Below are positions 35,369 to 42,979 of a stretch of 50,063 bases of DNA, piece after piece. The stretch's first letter is position 1. Each line of letters starts with the position of its first letter. Location of the stretch: positions 1-50,063 of IMG/VR virus record IMGVR_UViG_3300048996_000074. One strand, written 5' to 3'. This DNA is from a virus. A program made the position numbers and the translations under genes. Below the pieces are notes generated by a model that did not search any database, was not told the origin of the DNA, and saw nothing but the letters and a program-made list of their open reading frames with translations.

Positions 35369-36154
35369 TTATCCCACAGCCACAAGCGGCGCGGCGTAGT
35401 CCAGGACAGCTTCTTTGGGGAAGTGATCGCTCACCCTGACATCCCCGTGCAGACGGGCGCTAACCGCGACGAGGCCGGTCCCGAGGATCCAGTCGACAGG
35501 GGGCCGTTCAACGCTGACCGCGTTCCACGCGAGATCGACCAACGGCGGGAACAGCACCGACCGGATCGTGTCGTCCTCCGGCCGCTTGGATGTCGGGCGG
35601 AGATTGAGGTCCGCGAGCAGCAACGTCGGGGACCCCGCCTCGTGGACCATCGCGAACAGGTCCGTCGCCTGTCGCAAGCGGACACGCGCGTCGCCGCTGA
35701 GATGCGTCGTAAACACGTTCAGCCCGCGGCCCGTGGCGGTGTCGCGCAGAACCACGCTGATCCACATCCGCACCTCGAGCGCCTGGCGCCAGTTCGCGCG
35801 GTCGCGGTCGCGCGCGAGTTCCCCGACGACGCGTCCCATCGGCCGCCACAGGTACCCGGTGAGGCGGCCCAGCACATCGAAGCGCTGCGGGATCAGCAGC
35901 GCGTTGCCCTGCCCGGGCCGGCGAACGTGCAGCTGCTCGAAGTACGGTCGGCCGCGCTGGGTGTCTCGCCAGCCGCGTAGCGCGAGCAGCGAGTGCCGTA
36001 GGCGGGGGGAGACCTCCTGCAGCGCGACGACGGGTGCGTCGGGGTCGCCGTGGATGACGTCCGCGATCAGCGGTGTCGCGAGGATGTCCGCGGGGGTCGC
36101 GGTGCACGCGGGGTTTCCTCCGGCGACGTTGAACGTGACTGCCCGGAAGCTCAT
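35369..36154 (-). CDS. Endonuclease/exonuclease/phosphatase (EEP) family protein
   Basis: 261 aa. Complete EEP active site: TFNVAGG (Asn9), VVALQEVS (Glu47), VFTTHLSGD (His151), LLLADLNLRP (Asp182, Asn184), DWILGTG (Asp221) and VSDHFPKEA (Asp243, His244). EEP enzymes cut nucleic acids or hydrolyse lipids or sugars phosphates. No signal peptide. It is ATGA-coupled to the head-morphogenesis gene, inside the virion operon, so it may be made late or packaged in the head. Substrate cannot be told from sequence. Family certain, role open. Confidence 0.88.
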   Translation of the reverse strand: MSFRAVTFNVAGGNPACTATPADILATPLIADVIHGDPDAPVVALQEVSPRLRHSLLALRGWRDTQRGRPYFEQLHVRRPGQGNALLIPQRFDVLGRLTGYLWRPMGRVVGELARDRDRANWRQALEVRMWISVVLRDTATGRGLNVFTTHLSGDARVRLRQATDLFAMVHEAGSPTLLLADLNLRPTSKRPEDDTIRSVLFPPLVDLAWNAVSVERPPVDWILGTGLVAVSARLHGDVRVSDHFPKEAVLDYAAPLVAVG

Positions 36155-37185
36155 GCCGCGGCCCGCAGTTCGGTGACGGTCGCCTCACGCAAGCCTGGGC
36201 CCCACCGTCGGCTGTGTGTCTTGCGGACCATGTCCATCAGCGTCACTTCGCCCGATTCGAGGAGTACGAGCTTCGCGGGGCCGACCACCACAAGCTTTTC
36301 GTGGCGTGTGAGGCGTGCGAACGCCTCCTCACCGGTCTGGAGGACCGGCCTGTGGTCAGGGACCCCCGCGAACCCCAGATCCTCCCAGGACGGCACGACC
36401 GGAAGCTGGGTGCAACGACACGCCGGATGCGACGAGAGGGGCTCTGTGACGGGGTGCAGCGTGCCGTGCATCGCGAGACACACGACACAGGTGCGTTCCC
36501 CGATCGCGGCGTGCCAGCGCCATTGGCGGATGATCGTGGATTGCTGGTAGGCGACGTCCGTTGCGCGCCGGTACGCGCCTAGGGTCTCGGTGCGGTGCAG
36601 CGTCAGGGCTCGCGTCAGCGGCTCGTGCGCCTCCTGCTGCACCGCTTCGGTCAGGGCGTCGGGGTCAAGGCGGGTGCTGATCGCGTAGCGGAGGGTGTCG
36701 CGGGTCGCACGGGCACCTTCCAGCGCGACATCCAGCAGCAGCAGCCCGAGCGGCGTGCCGTCCGTCGCGCTGCCGGCGAGCTCCGTCGCGAGCGTGGGGG
36801 CCTGCGGCTCGAAGTGGCCATGCACCTCAAGGTCGCCGCCGGGTGGTCCGGGGCCGAGCGCTGCGATCGCAAGGGCATGCGCGTGCTCGTCGGCGAGCGG
36901 CACCGCCTCCGCCTGCGCTCCCGCGGTCCGGGCAGCAGCGGCACCGGCGAACACGGCGAGGTCTGTCTCGAGCTGCTCAAGCAGTTGGCGGTAGCGGTCT
37001 TGCCGGTCGAGCCATGCGGGTGTGACGCGTCCCGCTCGCGCGATGAGGTCGGTGAGCGCGGCCAGGTTCTCAGCGAGTCCGTCGATGACGGGCTGGTACG
37101 CCGCGGTGATCGCCAGCGCGGCGCGTTCCTCCACGGCGAGGAGTGCGCGGCGGGCTCGTTCGATCGCGCGTTCGTACGCGGTCAT
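36151..37185 (-). CDS. Phage head morphogenesis/minor capsid protein (SPP1 gp7-like)
   Basis: 344 aa, start MTAYERAIERARRALLAVEERAALAITAAYQPVIDGLAENLAALTDLIARAG at ATGA overlap. The C-terminal half has RTETLGAYRRATDVAYQQSTIIRQWRWHAAIGERTCVVCLAMHGTLHPVTEPLSSHPACRCTQLPVVPSW, including the CxxC and HPxCRC zinc-like signature of Mu gpF/SPP1 gp7 head morphogenesis proteins. Helical N-terminal half. Works with portal during capsid assembly or DNA ejection. Confidence 0.85.
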   Translation of the reverse strand: MTAYERAIERARRALLAVEERAALAITAAYQPVIDGLAENLAALTDLIARAGRVTPAWLDRQDRYRQLLEQLETDLAVFAGAAAARTAGAQAEAVPLADEHAHALAIAALGPGPPGGDLEVHGHFEPQAPTLATELAGSATDGTPLGLLLLDVALEGARATRDTLRYAISTRLDPDALTEAVQQEAHEPLTRALTLHRTETLGAYRRATDVAYQQSTIIRQWRWHAAIGERTCVVCLAMHGTLHPVTEPLSSHPACRCTQLPVVPSWEDLGFAGVPDHRPVLQTGEEAFARLTRHEKLVVVGPAKLVLLESGEVTLMDMVRKTHSRRWGPGLREATVTELRAAA

Positions 37186-37334
37186 GCGGCGAGCTGGAAG
37201 CGGCCGGCGTTCAGCTCGACCATCGTGAAGCGCCGCCACGCGAACGTCTCGGCACTGCCGCCGGCGTGCACGGTGTAGCGGCCGTCGCTCAGCGCCCGGA
37301 TCCACGGGTAGCGGCGGATGACGGTCGGGGTCAC
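37182..37334 (-). CDS. Small hypothetical protein (50 aa)
   Basis: GTG start at 37334 (GTGA). MTPTVIRRYPWIRALSDGRYTVHAGGSAETFAWRRFTMVELNAGRFQLAA: short beta-like protein, no homology recognised. Translationally coupled to the head-morphogenesis gene, whose ATG overlaps its TGA. Confidence 0.55.
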   Translation of the reverse strand: MTPTVIRRYPWIRALSDGRYTVHAGGSAETFAWRRFTMVELNAGRFQLAA

Positions 37335-37426
37335 AGCAGCGTGGCAATGGCGGCGGCAAGCACGACGATGATCGCGCCGACAGCGAACGTCAGCAGCAGC
37401 GCGCCGGGCCGTTGATTCAGCCGCAC
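37331..37426 (-). CDS. Tiny membrane peptide (31 aa)
   Basis: GTG start at 37426, inside the end of the preceding mini-gene. MRLNQRPGALLLTFAVGAIIVVLAAAIATLL is a basic head plus one pure membrane helix. GTGA overlap with the next gene. Very short; reality rests on the tight overlaps and amino-acid composition. Confidence 0.45.
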   Translation of the reverse strand: MRLNQRPGALLLTFAVGAIIVVLAAAIATLL

Positions 37427-37530
37427 CCGGGGAGCACTTGGCACGCTAGGTGCGCGAAGCCCGCGAGGAACTGGAAGAACAGCTCGGCGCCCTTCAGCGC
37501 CAGCGTCAGACCAACGTTCGCGGTGCCCAT
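37417..37530 (-). CDS. Tiny hydrophobic peptide (37 aa)
   Basis: ATG at 37530 overlaps the upstream TGA as TGATG. MGTANVGLTLALKGAELFFQFLAGFAHLACQVLPGCG: amphipathic/hydrophobic helix with two Cys near the end. Similar tiny coupled ORFs follow. Evidence is limited to coupling and composition. Confidence 0.45.
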   Translation of the reverse strand: MGTANVGLTLALKGAELFFQFLAGFAHLACQVLPGCG

Positions 37531-37733
37531 CACGCGGGCTTGACGAGCGACCGGATCCCGAGGCCCCCGGCGACCATCGCGACAAGCGTGATGCCCTTCT
37601 GGACCTTGTCGGGGATCTTGATGCCCATCGACGGGAGGACGTAGACGACGGTCGACAGGATCGTCATCGCTCCGGTCGCGAGCGCGACGGGCTCACGCTT
37701 GAGCAGGGACTTCGCTTCGGCGGGTGCAGCCAT
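37530..37733 (-). CDS. Small two-helix membrane protein (67 aa)
   Basis: MAAPAEAKSLLKREPVALATGAMTILSTVVYVLPSMGIKIPDKVQKGITLVAMVAGGLGIRSLVKPA. Two membrane helices (VALATGAMTILSTVVYVLPSMG and GITLVAMVAGGLGIRSLV) around an IPDKVQK turn; resembles the 'KREPVAL...' small holin-like/membrane proteins of actinophages. SD AGGAGAACG before the ATG. Located in the head gene region. Confidence 0.65.
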   Translation of the reverse strand: MAAPAEAKSLLKREPVALATGAMTILSTVVYVLPSMGIKIPDKVQKGITLVAMVAGGLGIRSLVKPA

Positions 37734-37775
37734 GATCGTTCTCCTCAGTTTCGGTGTCGTGGGGGAGGCTACCCG

Positions 37776-38201
37776 TCAGGCGGGGATGTCGTGGTCCGGG
37801 TCAAGGTCATAGCCGCACGGATCCCAGTCGCTTGAGCGGTTGACATCAGCGGCGGACGGGTGCGCCCTCGTGTCCTCGGCGCTGATCGTGTCGCTGTAGG
37901 CGTCCTGCCTCGTGACGTACTGCGTGGTGACGGCGGCGCCGGCGGTCGCGCGGAGCTCCTTCGCGCGGTCGGCGTACGCCTTGCTGGCCTGCGACAACTT
38001 GAACGACTGCCCGTCGATCGTGACGTCCGCCTTGCGGGCGTACTCGCGAGCCAAGGCCTCCAGGGCGTCGGCGACGGCGAGCGGCACACTTGCCTGCTGG
38101 TCGATGAACCATTGCGCCTCCACGTCGTTGTAGATCGGCGTCGCGGAGTCGCGGTCTCCGAGGAGGAGCCGGAACTCGTCAAGCGGGGTGGCGATGCTCA
38201 T
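37776..38201 (-). CDS. Head-tail connector/adaptor protein (gp6/gp15-like)
   Basis: 141 aa: MSIATPLDEFRLLLGDRDSATPIYNDVEAQWFIDQQASVPLAVADALEALAREYARKADVTIDGQSFKLSQASKAYADRAKELRATAG. The (F)RLLLGDRD...Y.D.E...(I)...A.. LA..EYARKADVTIDGQSFKLSQ... pattern is diagnostic of phage head-tail adaptors of the HK97 gp6 type. Follows the LamG gene. Confidence 0.85.
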   Translation of the reverse strand: MSIATPLDEFRLLLGDRDSATPIYNDVEAQWFIDQQASVPLAVADALEALAREYARKADVTIDGQSFKLSQASKAYADRAKELRATAGAAVTTQYVTRQDAYSDTISAEDTRAHPSAADVNRSSDWDPCGYDLDPDHDIPA

Positions 38202-38207
38202 GCGGGT

Positions 38208-39425
38208 TCAGTCTCCTCCGTACGTCCAGTCGGGGACATCATCGCCGCCGTAGGAGAACGCGGGCACGTCGTCGCCGCCGTAGGTCCAAGGGGTAGCGAT
38301 GATCGTTCCGCCGGTGAGCGTCGGCACAGGCGCCGTGAACGTCGCTACCGCGGCCGAGCTCGTGACAGTCGCCGCGAGCGCGGGGCCGACAGCGGAGAAC
38401 GTGGCCGCCGCGACCTGGGCCGTGACCGCCACCGTGGGGACAGGCGCCGCAGCCGAGAACGCGACTGATGCCGCGACGCTCGGGACGTCCGTCGTCAGCG
38501 CGGGCGCCGCCGCGGAGTACGTCACGGTGGCCGCCGCACCCGGGACGCCGACCGTCGGCGTCGGCACCGCGGCGCTGAACGTGACGACCGCGGGCGACGA
38601 GGCGACCTGCGCTGTCAACGCCGGGGCGGCGGCGGAGTACGTGACGACCGCGGCGACGGACGCGACGTCGACACGCAGAACGGGCGTGGCCGCTGAGAAT
38701 GTCGCTTCGGCTGCCACCGCGTTGACGGTCGTGCCGGCGACAGCAGTCGGCGTGAGCACGACGGGGGTCGCAGCGGGCTTGAACACCCGCGGATGCGGCA
38801 CGACGGTCGGCGCGGCGCCGGCCGCGCCGTACGGGAGTGTCAGGCCGCCGCGGATGTCGCGCTCGGGGTCGCCGCCACCGATCAGCGGGGCGTAGAACAC
38901 GAGCGACGCGGGCCTGATCAGCAGCGGACTGAACCCGGCGGCGAGCGCCGTGATCTCCGCGGCGTCCAAGGCGACGGACCAGATCGCGCATTCCGCGATG
39001 TCGCCCTGAGCGGTCGAGATCAGCGACCCATTGGACCGCAGCGCTCCGATCGTGACGCGGTCGCGGAACCCGCCCGACGGGCTGATCGACGCTGTATCCG
39101 TCGTGCCCGCGACGCCGTCCGCGTAGAAGATCCGAGACGTGTTGCTGGCAGACACGCCACCCAAGTGATGCCATGCGTTGTCGCTGAACGTGCCGGTCGC
39201 GAACGCGTCGCCGGTGCCGCCGCCGTTGACCTCGAGGAATCCCTGCCCGGTGAGGCCCATCCCCAGCGCGACGTACTGGCTGGTGCCGGATGAGCCGATG
39301 CCGAGGACGGTCCCTGCGTTCAGTGTCGTCGGGCGATACCACGCCGACACCGAGAACGCGGGGCCGACGTTCGGCGCCGACCCGGACTCGACGTACTGGC
39401 CGGCATCGACGACATGCAGCGCCAC
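38208..39425 (-). CDS. LamG-type protein with seven 20-aa repeats
   Basis: 405 aa. Residues 1-175 form a concanavalin A-like/LamG domain (FSVSAWYRPTTLNAGTVLGIGSSG... DNAWHHLGGVSASNTSRIFYADG... IGALRSNGSLISTAQGDIAECAIWSVALDAAEITALAAG), a sugar-binding or cell-contact fold. A linker follows, then seven 20-residue tandem repeats (233-372), ending with a YGGDDVPAFSYGGDDVPDWTYGGD tail. It probably decorates the virion surface and adheres to cells or substrates. No signal peptide. Located between capsid-associated genes and connector gene. Confidence 0.8.
   Translation of the reverse strand: MALHVVDAGQYVESGSAPNVGPAFSVSAWYRPTTLNAGTVLGIGSSGTSQYVALGMGLTGQGFLEVNGGGTGDAFATGTFSDNAWHHLGGVSASNTSRIFYADGVAGTTDTASISPSGGFRDRVTIGALRSNGSLISTAQGDIAECAIWSVALDAAEITALAAGFSPLLIRPASLVFYAPLIGGGDPERDIRGGLTLPYGAAGAAPTVVPHPRVFKPAATPVVLTPTAVAGTTVNAVAAEATFSAATPVLRVDVASVAAVVTYSAAAPALTAQVASSPAVVTFSAAVPTPTVGVPGAAATVTYSAAAPALTTDVPSVAASVAFSAAAPVPTVAVTAQVAAATFSAVGPALAATVTSSAAVATFTAPVPTLTGGTIIATPWTYGGDDVPAFSYGGDDVPDWTYGGD
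38310..38729 (-). repeat. Seven tandem 60-bp (20-aa) repeats in LamG protein gene
   Basis: Protein units of 20 residues, e.g. DVASVAAVVTYSAAAPALTA, QVASSPAVVTFSAAVPTPTV, GVPGAAATVTYSAAAPALTT and TVTSSAAVATFTAPVPTLTG, share x-V-x-x-x-x-A-x-x-T-F/Y-S-A-x-x-P-x-x-x-x. Seven units run from residue 233 to 372. Copy-number variation by slippage is expected for such an array. Confidence 0.85.
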
Positions 39426-39429
39426 GCGC

Positions 39430-39924
39430 CTATGCCTCGCGGAGTTCCACGCTGAACAGCTGCGCGTCCCCGGTCGCGGTGTCGTTCGCGACGTCCCTGC
39501 GGATGCGGACCCGGAAGAGGTCTCCGGCGGCGACGGAGTCTGTGCCCGTCGCCCCCGCGGTGCACGTCACGCTGGTAACGCTGGTCACGCCGCTCGTGCC
39601 GGACACGGTCGCTGCGGTGATCGTCTGCGCCGTCGCGAAGGAGTCCGCGTCCGTGTCCAGCGTGCCGGCGTCGACACGCTCCAGGGTGGCGTCCCATCCG
39701 ATCGTGCCCGATGTTGCGCTCGCTGCGGCCCAGCGGACGTGCACGACGATGTTGCCGCCCGCGTAGTGCTGTGGCATCACGCCCGACCAGATCGCGGTCT
39801 CCTGCGTCGTCGTGTCGAACTCCAGCACGGGATGCTGGTTGCGGACGTTCAGCGTCGCGTAGTTCGCGGCGGGTGGCTCGTAGGCCGCTGGGGGGAACGC
39901 GGCGAGGGTGTTCCCGGACGCCAT
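39430..39924 (-). CDS. Virion structural protein (164 aa)
   Basis: MASGNTLAAFPPAAYEPPAANYATLNVRNQHPVLEFDTTTQETAIWSGVMPQHYAGGNIVVHVRWAAASATSGTIGWDATLERVDAGTLDTDADSFATAQTIT... beta-sandwich-like. LAVFPP..EPP...YAT...RN.HPVLEFD....E.A.W.G.MP..Y.GG is a conserved phage minor structural pattern. Sits with other small virion proteins downstream of the capsid genes. Confidence 0.75.
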   Translation of the reverse strand: MASGNTLAAFPPAAYEPPAANYATLNVRNQHPVLEFDTTTQETAIWSGVMPQHYAGGNIVVHVRWAAASATSGTIGWDATLERVDAGTLDTDADSFATAQTITAATVSGTSGVTSVTSVTCTAGATGTDSVAAGDLFRVRIRRDVANDTATGDAQLFSVELREA

Positions 39925-39930
39925 CGGTGG

Positions 39931-40377
39931 CTAGCTTGCGACGGCCTTGAGGACCCCGTCGGCGTCCCACACGATCGTGAACGTCGCACCGGTGACAGTT
40001 TGGTCGCCGCCGAAGTCAACGTACCCGAGCAGTGGGCTTGTGCTCGCGGTGCCGGTGTCCTTGTAGACGATCGCGTAACGGGCTGTCAGCGTCGCGGTTG
40101 CCCACGCCACATCGGCGGCATCCAGCACGAGCTTGTTCGATGCCCCGGAGTAGACGACCGTCTTCGATGCGAGCGTCGCGCCCCCCGCCGTGTACCCGGT
40201 GCCGGACACCTCGTTTGTGACGTCGTTGAAGAAGTCGTGCGTATCCTGGTTCGGGGTGTAGGAGCTCGTGGCGAGAGCGACCTTGATCGTGTCGCCCACC
40301 CAATCGACGCGGCGGGCAGCGGTCGTGCCGTACTGCCCTTCGATCGCGGGCCCGTACCACAGTGCGGAGACTGCCAA
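39931..40377 (-). CDS. Virion-associated structural protein (148 aa)
   Basis: MAVSALWYGPAIEGQYGTTAARRVDWVGDTIKVALATSSYTPNQDTHDFFNDVTNEVSGTGYTAGGATLASKTVVYSGASNKLVLDAADVAWATATLTARYAIVYKDTGTASTSPLLGYVDFGGDQTVTGATFTIVWDADGV. The IKVAL.TSSYTP.QDTHDFF.DV.NEV.GTGYTAGG motif is very common among phage structural proteins of this neighbourhood. Function probably head or tail decoration. Confidence 0.8.
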   Translation of the reverse strand: MAVSALWYGPAIEGQYGTTAARRVDWVGDTIKVALATSSYTPNQDTHDFFNDVTNEVSGTGYTAGGATLASKTVVYSGASNKLVLDAADVAWATATLTARYAIVYKDTGTASTSPLLGYVDFGGDQTVTGATFTIVWDADGVLKAVAS

Positions 40378-40389
40378 CGCTCAGCCCTC

Positions 40390-40686
40390 CTACTCCGTCG
40401 GGACGTACATGAACGTGACGGCCTCACCATTCGTGACCGCATCCACCCAGATGTCCCCGAGCTCGTCGATGTCGCGCAGCAGCACCGGCGGATCGGTCGA
40501 CCTGATCGCGATGCCCTTGCGGGTGCCGACCGCCGCGACGACATCCGAGCCGCCGATCACGACGGGGTTCGTGTTCGCGGTCGCCGCCATCACCCAGACC
40601 CTGTCGACCGCGATGCTCGTGGCCGACAGGGTCTCAGCGGTCCCGCCAGCGGTGACCGCCTTGCGGCCGGACACGAGGCGGCCCAT
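40390..40686 (-). CDS. Small virion structural protein (98 aa)
   Basis: MGRLVSGRKAVTAGGTAETLSATSIAVDRVWVMAATANTNPVVIGGSDVVAAVGTRKGIAIRSTDPPVLLRDIDELGDIWVDAVTNGEAVTFMYVPTE. Beta-barrel-like pattern seen in many phage head/tail clusters (DIDELGDIWVD..TNGE.V...Y). TGATG coupled to the preceding gene. Confidence 0.7.
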   Translation of the reverse strand: MGRLVSGRKAVTAGGTAETLSATSIAVDRVWVMAATANTNPVVIGGSDVVAAVGTRKGIAIRSTDPPVLLRDIDELGDIWVDAVTNGEAVTFMYVPTE

Positions 40687-40880
40687 CAGGCCGCCTCGTC
40701 ATCCGATTGGAACTGTGGGGGCGCCTTGACCTTGTCGCCGTCGCGGACGGCGCCGCAGCCGCCGCACGTGTCGAGCAGCTGCATGTTGGAGTGGTCATCG
40801 AACGGGCACCACCACGCCGACAGGGTCTCCCGCTTGATCTCGCGTGTCACCGATCGTCTCGCCTGGGGCATCAGGGTCAC
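40686..40880 (-). CDS. Small zinc-ribbon-like protein (64 aa)
   Basis: GTG start at 40880 (GTGA); MTLMPQARRSVTREIKRETLSAWWCPFDDHSNMQLLDTCGGCGAVRDGDKVKAPPQFQSDDEAA. WCPFDDH... CGGCG supplies Cys/His ligands for zinc. Located between two virion protein genes, so it may be structural or regulatory. Confidence 0.6.
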   Translation of the reverse strand: MTLMPQARRSVTREIKRETLSAWWCPFDDHSNMQLLDTCGGCGAVRDGDKVKAPPQFQSDDEAA

Positions 40881-41422
40881 ACCTTCGTCGCAGCGCTGAT
40901 GTCCGCCGCGACCGGTGCGGACCAGATGACGGTCATGCGGGTGCGGCCCGCGGTCCCCGTCCCGACGGTCGTCACGATCCCGCTGATCGTTCTCGCCGTC
41001 GCCGAGTACCTGGGCGAGACCTGGCTGTTGGCGATGTACGCGCCGGCCTTGCCGCCCGCGAGCGCGAAGCTGATCGACTCGCCGGCCAGCAGGTCCGTCG
41101 CCTTGAGGTTCACGCCGGTGTAGTAGCCGTCGTCATCCGCGACGTCCCCGACCTTCAGCGTCGCGCTCGTGCCGGTGTCCCACAGGGCTACCGCGTTGAC
41201 GATGATGTCCTGGATCGTCGCGCCCGCGGGAACCGCGACGGAGCCGGTGTAGACCCCGGCCGTCGCGGTCTCCGTGAACGTGACCTCTTGCGCGACGAGC
41301 GGCGTGCCGGTCGCGCCCGCCATGCGATTGAGCTGCGCGGCGGTGGCGTCGACAGCGGTCCCGGCGAGCTTCAGCCCCCCGGTGTCGCTGACGTTCAGGG
41401 ATGTAAGCCGTGTGTCGGTCAC
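40877..41422 (-). CDS. Head-region structural protein (181 aa)
   Basis: GTG start at 41422 in a GTGA overlap with the capsid stop. MTDTRLTSLNVSDTGGLKLAGTAVDATAAQLNRMAGATGTPLVAQEVTFTETATAGVYTGSVAVPAGATIQDIIVNAVALWDTGTSATLKVGDVADDDGYYTGVNLKATDLLAGESISFALAGGKAGAYIANSQVSPRYSATARTISGIVTTVGTGTAGRTRMTVIWSAPV: a beta-rich capsid-associated protein; the TAAQLNRMAG phrase is frequent in phage head proteins. Confidence 0.75.
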   Translation of the reverse strand: MTDTRLTSLNVSDTGGLKLAGTAVDATAAQLNRMAGATGTPLVAQEVTFTETATAGVYTGSVAVPAGATIQDIIVNAVALWDTGTSATLKVGDVADDDGYYTGVNLKATDLLAGESISFALAGGKAGAYIANSQVSPRYSATARTISGIVTTVGTGTAGRTRMTVIWSAPVAADISAATKV

Positions 41423-42510
41423 GACGGCTCCGACCCGGCGATCCAGTTCCAGTGCGCCCACCCGCGGCTGAAGCGGTAGTACCCGCGGTACTTCGCGAAC
41501 ATCGTGTCGAAGTCGCGTTCCTGAGCGAACTCGGGGGCGATGCGGTTCAGCCACACGAGGTGCTGGCGCTTCTTCGCACTGTCGATCAGGAACCAGCGGT
41601 TCGTGTCCGTCAGCCACGGCCACACGACGATGTTGTACCGGCCCTTGTTCGGGTTGACGGCGTTGTTCGCCGACGTCGGGTCGAGGTCGCTGTTCATGAT
41701 GATCCGCGCCGTGTTCTCCAGCGCCGGGGGGATCAGCAGCGTGTCGGGCTCCGATGGTGCGAGGTGCCCGCGGTCGTCGGTCCATGCGTTCATCGCGAGG
41801 CGGACCGTGTCGAGGTTGTCGCCCGTCAAGCTCAGGGTGAACTCGTTGGATTGCGTCGTCGAGTCCGACGGCGAGCGCTTGTGCGCCGTCGAGATCAGCC
41901 CGACGCCGTCGGGGCCCGTCACGCTGAAGCCCTCGGCGTCGTTGCCGGTGTCCGTGAACGCGTTGTTGAACAGTGCCGCCGCCGACCGCTCGCGGTGAAG
42001 CGCCGCGGACCGGCCGAGTGCTTCGGCGCGGCTCGTGATGTCCCGCGGGATCGGCGCCTCCGGATACAGCAGGTCATCGACAAGTTCCCGCTCGACCATC
42101 ATGCCCATCGCGAACCGGCGATGCACGAGCTCATGCGGCCACAGGGGGCTGAATCCCTCGTAGGGGACGCGGCCGTCCTTATCGAACTGGTTCCACGCCT
42201 CCGACCCGAGCTCCCCGATGCCCTGGAACGTCTCCTTCGCCCGCGAAGAGGTGTCCATCGGGAATATCTGGGTGCGGCGGAACGTCGGGTCCTGCTCGGT
42301 GAGGCCGAGCGTCCAGACCTTCCGCAGCCCGGGCAGCAGCAGCGTCGGCCACGACTCCGAGATCGTGGGGACGATCGCGGCGTTCAACGGCGCCCCCGAT
42401 GCGTGCAGCGCGGCGAGGCGGTCCGCCCACTGCTGCTGCTCGAGCTGGGCGAGCGCATGGATGTCGGTGAGGACGCGGCCTGTGAGCTTCAAGTTGGTCA
42501 TGGTGCTCAC
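41419..42510 (-). CDS. Major capsid protein
   Basis: 363 aa (GTG at 42510, GTGA overlap; ATG at 42501 is an alternative). TNLKLTGRVLTDIHALAQLEQQQWADRLAALHASGAPLNAAIVPTISESWPTLLLPGLRKVWTLGLTEQDPTFRRTQIFPMDTSSRAKETFQGIGELGSEAWNQFDKDGRVPYEGFSPLWPHELVHRRFAMGMMVERELVDDLL is the actinophage major-capsid type with HK97 fold expected. Located between decoration and scaffold proteins as usual. Confidence 0.9.
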   Translation of the reverse strand: MSTMTNLKLTGRVLTDIHALAQLEQQQWADRLAALHASGAPLNAAIVPTISESWPTLLLPGLRKVWTLGLTEQDPTFRRTQIFPMDTSSRAKETFQGIGELGSEAWNQFDKDGRVPYEGFSPLWPHELVHRRFAMGMMVERELVDDLLYPEAPIPRDITSRAEALGRSAALHRERSAAALFNNAFTDTGNDAEGFSVTGPDGVGLISTAHKRSPSDSTTQSNEFTLSLTGDNLDTVRLAMNAWTDDRGHLAPSEPDTLLIPPALENTARIIMNSDLDPTSANNAVNPNKGRYNIVVWPWLTDTNRWFLIDSAKKRQHLVWLNRIAPEFAQERDFDTMFAKYRGYYRFSRGWAHWNWIAGSEPS

Positions 42511-42926
42511 TGGGCCTTGTTGTAGTGGTGCTTGCCGACGTTGAAACGCACAAGCGTCTGCTCGAGCGCGCTGGATTCCGTGTGCACGACGAACTCCTTG
42601 TTCGACGAGGCGGCGACGGTCTGCGCGCCGGTCGCCCCCGCGATGTCCAGCGTCGCGCCGTACAGCCTTGCGTTGGCGTCGTCGGTGGCGTAGATCGCGT
42701 CGGGGTCCGTGATGCATCGCACCCGCGTCGTCGAGTCGGTGCCCGCGACCGTCTCCAAGCAGACCCCGAGGAGGTTCGTGTCCGCGGTCGCGGCGAGATC
42801 AACCTCACCGGATTCGAGGTTGACCATGTCCCCCGCCGTCAGCGTCTCGGTGTCCTTCATGAGGATGTCGACGATCGTGGGCGGGGCGCCACATAGGCGC
42901 TTTCTGAACGTGAAACCGGCAGCCAT
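42507..42926 (-). CDS. Capsid decoration/stabilising protein (DUF2190-like)
   Basis: 139 aa: MAAGFTFRKRLCGAPPTIVDILMKDTETLTAGDMVNLESGEVDLAATADTNLLGVCLETVAGTDSTTRVRCITDPDAIYATDDANARLYGATLDIAGATGAQTVAASSNKEFVVHTES. Matches the small beta barrel of capsid decoration (DUF2190-like) proteins, with the GDMVNLESGEVDLAA..D..LLGV core. Upstream of the capsid gene and separated from it by a GTGA overlap. Confidence 0.7.
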   Translation of the reverse strand: MAAGFTFRKRLCGAPPTIVDILMKDTETLTAGDMVNLESGEVDLAATADTNLLGVCLETVAGTDSTTRVRCITDPDAIYATDDANARLYGATLDIAGATGAQTVAASSNKEFVVHTESSALEQTLVRFNVGKHHYNKAQ

Positions 42927-42979
42927 TCTGGTTGGCCTCCCTGGGGGTTAGAGGGGATGTACGGCCGCCGGCCGTGCCC

